From the NCBI GenBank assembly GCA_022827945.1, contig JAJEIT010000081.1, forward strand, positions 1-34,182: a stretch of 34,182 nucleotides of DNA. The letters are read 5' to 3'. The notes below the pieces were generated by a model. That model was given only the letters and a program-made list of their open reading frames with translations. It had not been told where the DNA came from and searched no databases. Positions within the stretch are counted from its first letter, which is position 1; each line of letters opens with the position of its first letter. The DNA comes from Dehalococcoidia bacterium. Lineage in GTDB: Bacteria; Chloroflexota; Dehalococcoidia; Tepidiformales; Tepidiformaceae. Position numbers and translations under genes: made by a program. Of this stretch, positions 31,253-34,182 are shown one piece after another.

Positions 31253-34182
31253 TCAGTTGCCGCCGCCCGCGGCGACGAGCGGCGTGCCGGATGGGATGCC
31301 GTGGGGGAAGAGCTCGCGGAAGGGCTCGTTGACGAAGTCCGGCGCACCGAGCAGGTACGAGACGTACGCGCCGTCGGCGAGCGCGTAGAGGGCCGTGACG
31401 CCGAGGCTACGCGCGCAGGCGTCCAGCGCGTCGACGCTCCCGCCCTCGTGGACGACGAGGCTGAAGCCGGGGCCGGTCACGCCGCGCAGGCACTCCGCCG
31501 CGGGCTCGGCGTCCTCCCCCGCCCCGGCGATCCACACGCGGTAGACCACAGTCCGCGTGCCGTCCGCCGAGGTGACCGTGACATTCACCGGCGCGCCCGG
31601 TTCCAGCGCCGCCTGGTGGCCGTTGGCCGCGTCGCCGTCGGCGTCGGCGGGCGCGATGGCGACCGTGGCCCCGTCCTGTGTCGGCACGGCCTCGACCGTC
31701 GCGCGCTCCGCGCCCTCGTCCGCCACGCCCGCGTACTCGGTGCGGCCCGGGGAGAACGTCCCGAAGGAGACGCCGTCCAGCGCGAGCGACGCGAGGCGGG
31801 CGTCCGTCCCCGCCGTGGTCCCCTCGACGCCCCTCGCCACCAGCGGCGTGCCCGGCGGCAGGCCCTCGGTGAAGAGCTCGCGGAAGGAGCCGTTCACGAA
31901 CTCGGGCGCGGCGAGGATGTACGACACCCACTCGCCCTCGTGCAGCGCGTAGAGCGCGGCGACGCCGCGTCGCGCGGCGCAGCCCGCGAGGTCGTCGACG
32001 CCGCCTCCGCCCGCGAGCGCGAGGCTGAAGCCCTCGGCCACGACGGGGCCGCGCAGGCACTCCGCCTCATCGAGGCGCGCATGCGCGGTGGGCTCGTCCG
32101 CGCCCGCGAGGGCCACGCGGTAGACTCGCCTGCGCCTGCCGTCGGGCGAGGTCACGGTGACCGTGATCTCGCTGATCCCCGCGAGGGCGACCTGGTAGCC
32201 CTCGCTGCTGTCGCCGTCGGCGTCGGGGGGCTCGATGCTGACCGTGGCCTCAGCCTGCGCGGGCACGGCCTCGACCGTCGCCACCTCCACGCCCGTCTCC
32301 GCGCCGCCCTCGTACTCCGTCCGCAGCGGCGAGAACTCGCCGAACTCGATACCGGCGAGCGTGAGCGAGGCGAGGCGCGCGTCGGTGGCGTCGGGCATGT
32401 TGTAGCTGTAGACGCGGCCGTCGTTGGCGTCGGCCACGTACATCACCGCGCCGTCGGACCAGATGCCGCGCGGGCTGAGGTTGCTCGCCGGCGTGAGCTC
32501 GGTGAACTCCTCGTCGCGCACGCGCTCGAGCGGCCGTGGCTCTCCGGCAGGGTGATCCACGTCCCGGGCAGGCAGGCGGTAGGCGAAGAGGCGCTTGGCG
32601 CCGTGGTCCGAGACCCAGGCGGTGACGCCGTCCGACCAGAGCCCGCGAGGGTCGCCGTTGGCGGCGTCGAGGGTGTAGACGCCGAGCAGGTCGCCGCTGC
32701 CCGGGTCGTACGCGTAGAGCGACGGGTTGCGGTTGAGCACGAAGATCGTCTCGCCGTCGGTCCAGACGCCGCGCGGGTCGCGGTTGCCGCGGTCGAGCTC
32801 GATGTCGCGTTCCTCGAGGCGCTCGCCGGTGGCCAGGTCGTAGGCGAAGAGCCGGTCGCGGCCCGAGTCGACAACCCAGAGGACGCCGCCGGCGCCGGCC
32901 ACGCCGCGGGGCGCGCCGTTGCGCGCGTCGAGGTCGAACTCGCGCTCCTCGACGCGCTCGCCGCTCGCGAGGTCGTAGGCGTAGACGGCGTCGCCCGCGC
33001 CGTCGGGGTTGTTCGCGAGCCAGAGCGTCGTCCCGTCCGACCACGCACCGGTCGGCCGGTCGTGCTCTTCCTCGAGCGCCTCGATGTCGCGCTCCACGTT
33101 CCACTCGAAGTCCGCCTCGCTCGGCGTGGGACCGGACGGCCCGCCGCCGCCACCGCCACCGCCGAAGCCGCCCGGCGGAAGTACGACCGGCGGGGGCGCG
33201 ACGCCGTCGGCAAGCGTGGCGGACACGGAGTCGATGTAGGTGTCGTCGTGGTAGGCGTCGATGAAGATGCTCTCGTTGCCCTCCGTGACGCCGTCGTAGC
33301 GGGTGCGGAAGGCCGCCCGCACCGTACGGGCGCCGCGCTGCAGCGTGACGACACACGGCGAGGCCGTGCATCCGCCGGGGAGCGTGTAGTCGCTCGCGGG
33401 TGTTGCCGAGCCGCCGAGCCGCAACTCGATCTGCTGGGCGTCGAGGAACGTCACGCCGCCGGTGTCCACCGTCAGCACGAGCGACTGCCCCTCCGTCAGC
33501 TCCTCGGCGGATGCGGTGACGGTGAAGCTGGCCTCGTCGTTGTCGTCGACGGTGACCGACGCCTGGTTCGCCGTAGTGGTCAGGTAGGTGGGCGGGTTGC
33601 CCGAGCTACCCAGCAGGTACACCGCAATCTGCCTGCCCCCCGGTCTCACGACCGTGTCGTCGCGCGTCGGCAGGCTCAGGGTGGCGGTGGAGCTGCCGGC
33701 GGCGAACGTGACGGTGAAAGGAAACGAGTGGATGGGGACCGGCGGAATCGAAGTGGCGGTGCTTCGGTCCGGGAGCACGCGGACGGAGACCGTGAGCTCC
33801 GAGGTGGTCGCGCCGGTGCGCTCCAGCGTGAACGACGCCGCCTCGCCTTCGGTGACGTCACTCCCCGCGCTGATGGTCACATCCGGCACGTTTAGTACAT
33901 CGCTCGGCTGGATCGTGACCGTGCGGGTGCCGAGGGAGGCACTTGTGAGGGCCAGCGTGGCGCTGATCGTGACCGTCTCATCGACGTTCTCGACGACGGC
34001 GTCGTCCGTCGCGCTGATCGTGAAGCTGGTCGAGGACTCTCCGGCCGGCAAGACGACCGAGTAGGGCGAGGAGAGCGTCGAGCCGCCCGATGCCAGCGTG
34101 AAGTCGGTGGCGGCGGCGCTGCCGCCGACCGCGAGGTTGATGGTGGCGTCCTCGGCGAACGTGACGCCGTTGGTGATCCCGA
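31253..34182 (-). CDS. Large surface protein with Calx-beta, propeller and cadherin-like modules (5' end outside window)
   Basis: The frame is open to the window edge, giving at least 976 codons; the signal peptide must lie beyond 34182. The visible part begins in Calx-beta-like repeats (V-T-I-S-A-T-L, E-G-E-A-A-S-F-T-L, V-D-D-N-D-E-A-S-F) to about residue 330. A poly-Gly linker follows, then about five propeller-like blades (W-S-D-G-T-T-L-W-L-A-N-N; V-Y-A-Y-D-L-A-S-G-E-R). The C-terminus is a tandem module present twice: a cadherin-like beta-sandwich starting T-D-A-R-L-A-S-L, then a ~75-residue unit with E-C-L-R-G, a second Cys, and P-x-F-V-N-x-x-F-R-E-L-F. The protein stops soon after the second unit, with no anchor. 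It is the probable intact relative of the truncated gene at 23316-24599 and likely an adhesin or envelope protein. Confidence 0.85.
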   Translation of the reverse strand, partial: GITNGVTFAEDATINLAVGGSAAATDFTLASGGSTLSSPYSVVLPAGESSTSFTISATDDAVVENVDETVTISATLALTSASLGTRTVTIQPSDVLNVPDVTISAGSDVTEGEAASFTLERTGATTSELTVSVRVLPDRSTATSIPPVPIHSFPFTVTFAAGSSTATLSLPTRDDTVVRPGGRQIAVYLLGSSGNPPTYLTTTANQASVTVDDNDEASFTVTASAEELTEGQSLVLTVDTGGVTFLDAQQIELRLGGSATPASDYTLPGGCTASPCVVTLQRGARTVRAAFRTRYDGVTEGNESIFIDAYHDDTYIDSVSATLADGVAPPPVVLPPGGFGGGGGGGGPSGPTPSEADFEWNVERDIEALEEEHDRPTGAWSDGTTLWLANNPDGAGDAVYAYDLASGERVEEREFDLDARNGAPRGVAGAGGVLWVVDSGRDRLFAYDLATGERLEERDIELDRGNRDPRGVWTDGETIFVLNRNPSLYAYDPGSGDLLGVYTLDAANGDPRGLWSDGVTAWVSDHGAKRLFAYRLPARDVDHPAGEPRPLERVRDEEFTELTPASNLSPRGIWSDGAVMYVADANDGRVYSYNMPDATDARLASLTLAGIEFGEFSPLRTEYEGGAETGVEVATVEAVPAQAEATVSIEPPDADGDSSEGYQVALAGISEITVTVTSPDGRRRRVYRVALAGADEPTAHARLDEAECLRGPVVAEGFSLALAGGGGVDDLAGCAARRGVAALYALHEGEWVSYILAAPEFVNGSFRELFTEGLPPGTPLVARGVEGTTAGTDARLASLALDGVSFGTFSPGRTEYAGVADEGAERATVEAVPTQDGATVAIAPADADGDAANGHQAALEPGAPVNVTVTSADGTRTVVYRVWIAGAGEDAEPAAECLRGVTGPGFSLVVHEGGSVDALDACARSLGVTALYALADGAYVSYLLGAPDFVNEPFRELFPHGIPSGTPLVAAGGGN

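Noticed and set aside
31301-33895. Long plus-strand open frame (864 codons) opposite the surface protein
   Set aside because: The composition is an Arg/Val/Ala/Gly-rich shadow, with no domain. The minus strand has well-formed repeats and a consistent frame to the window edge.
1-34182. CRISPR arrays, tRNA or rRNA genes
   Set aside because: No regularly spaced direct repeats of suitable length, no cloverleaf and no rRNA signature were seen on either strand.

Overview
The window is GC-rich DNA with many GTG and TTG starts and densely overlapping genes. It looks like a high-GC bacterium, most likely an actinobacterium. The support is indirect: the base composition, the start codons, and GTnAC direct repeats upstream of two surface-protein genes that resemble sites of the actinobacterial regulator MtrA. 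No rRNA, tRNA or CRISPR array was seen.

Region 1 (1-9150, plus strand) is a DNA-processing module of the kind carried by integrative elements or large phages. It holds the C-terminal part of a RecB/Cas4-like nuclease, a single-strand DNA-binding protein, two related small Cys-rich proteins, a RadC/JAMM protein, an unknown protein, an NPPY-type DNA methyltransferase and an SF2 helicase. The helicase gene is split by a complete group II intron (4834-7669) placed inside the Walker A region. Removing the intron restores the reading frame exactly. The intron encodes a reverse transcriptase/maturase with an HNH endonuclease domain and also a second small winged-helix-like gene. The helicase is cut short at 9150, just before its last conserved motif.

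Region 2 (about 9151-23676) is a defence island. On the minus strand, a 901-aa protein of unknown fold is followed 1 nt later by a 1707-aa SF2 helicase with a DUF1998-type C-terminus, an arrangement like two-gene (type III) Druantia. Next, on the plus strand, is scar tissue: the start of an hsdM gene, frameshifted and fused to the tail of an IS110-family transposase. Then comes a cytosine-C5 methyltransferase overlapping a 688-aa MORC/MutL-like GHKL ATPase that carries a PD-(D/E)XK-like nuclease domain. Facing it is a second, minus-strand operon of C5 methyltransferase, Vsr-like nuclease and a small E-x-K endonuclease. Together these five genes look like one composite restriction-modification system, possibly working with the helicase pair.

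Region 3 (23677-34182, minus strand) encodes secreted, repeat-rich surface proteins. There is a fibronectin-III/propeller-like protein truncated at the island edge, two tandem paralogues (845 and 1208 aa) built from SwmB-like and related beta-sandwich repeats, and the C-terminal 976 codons of a Calx-beta/propeller/cadherin-like protein. The two paralogues share a conserved upstream regulatory block. Both island edges lie in truncated genes, which fits insertion or rearrangement at 9150 and 23676.
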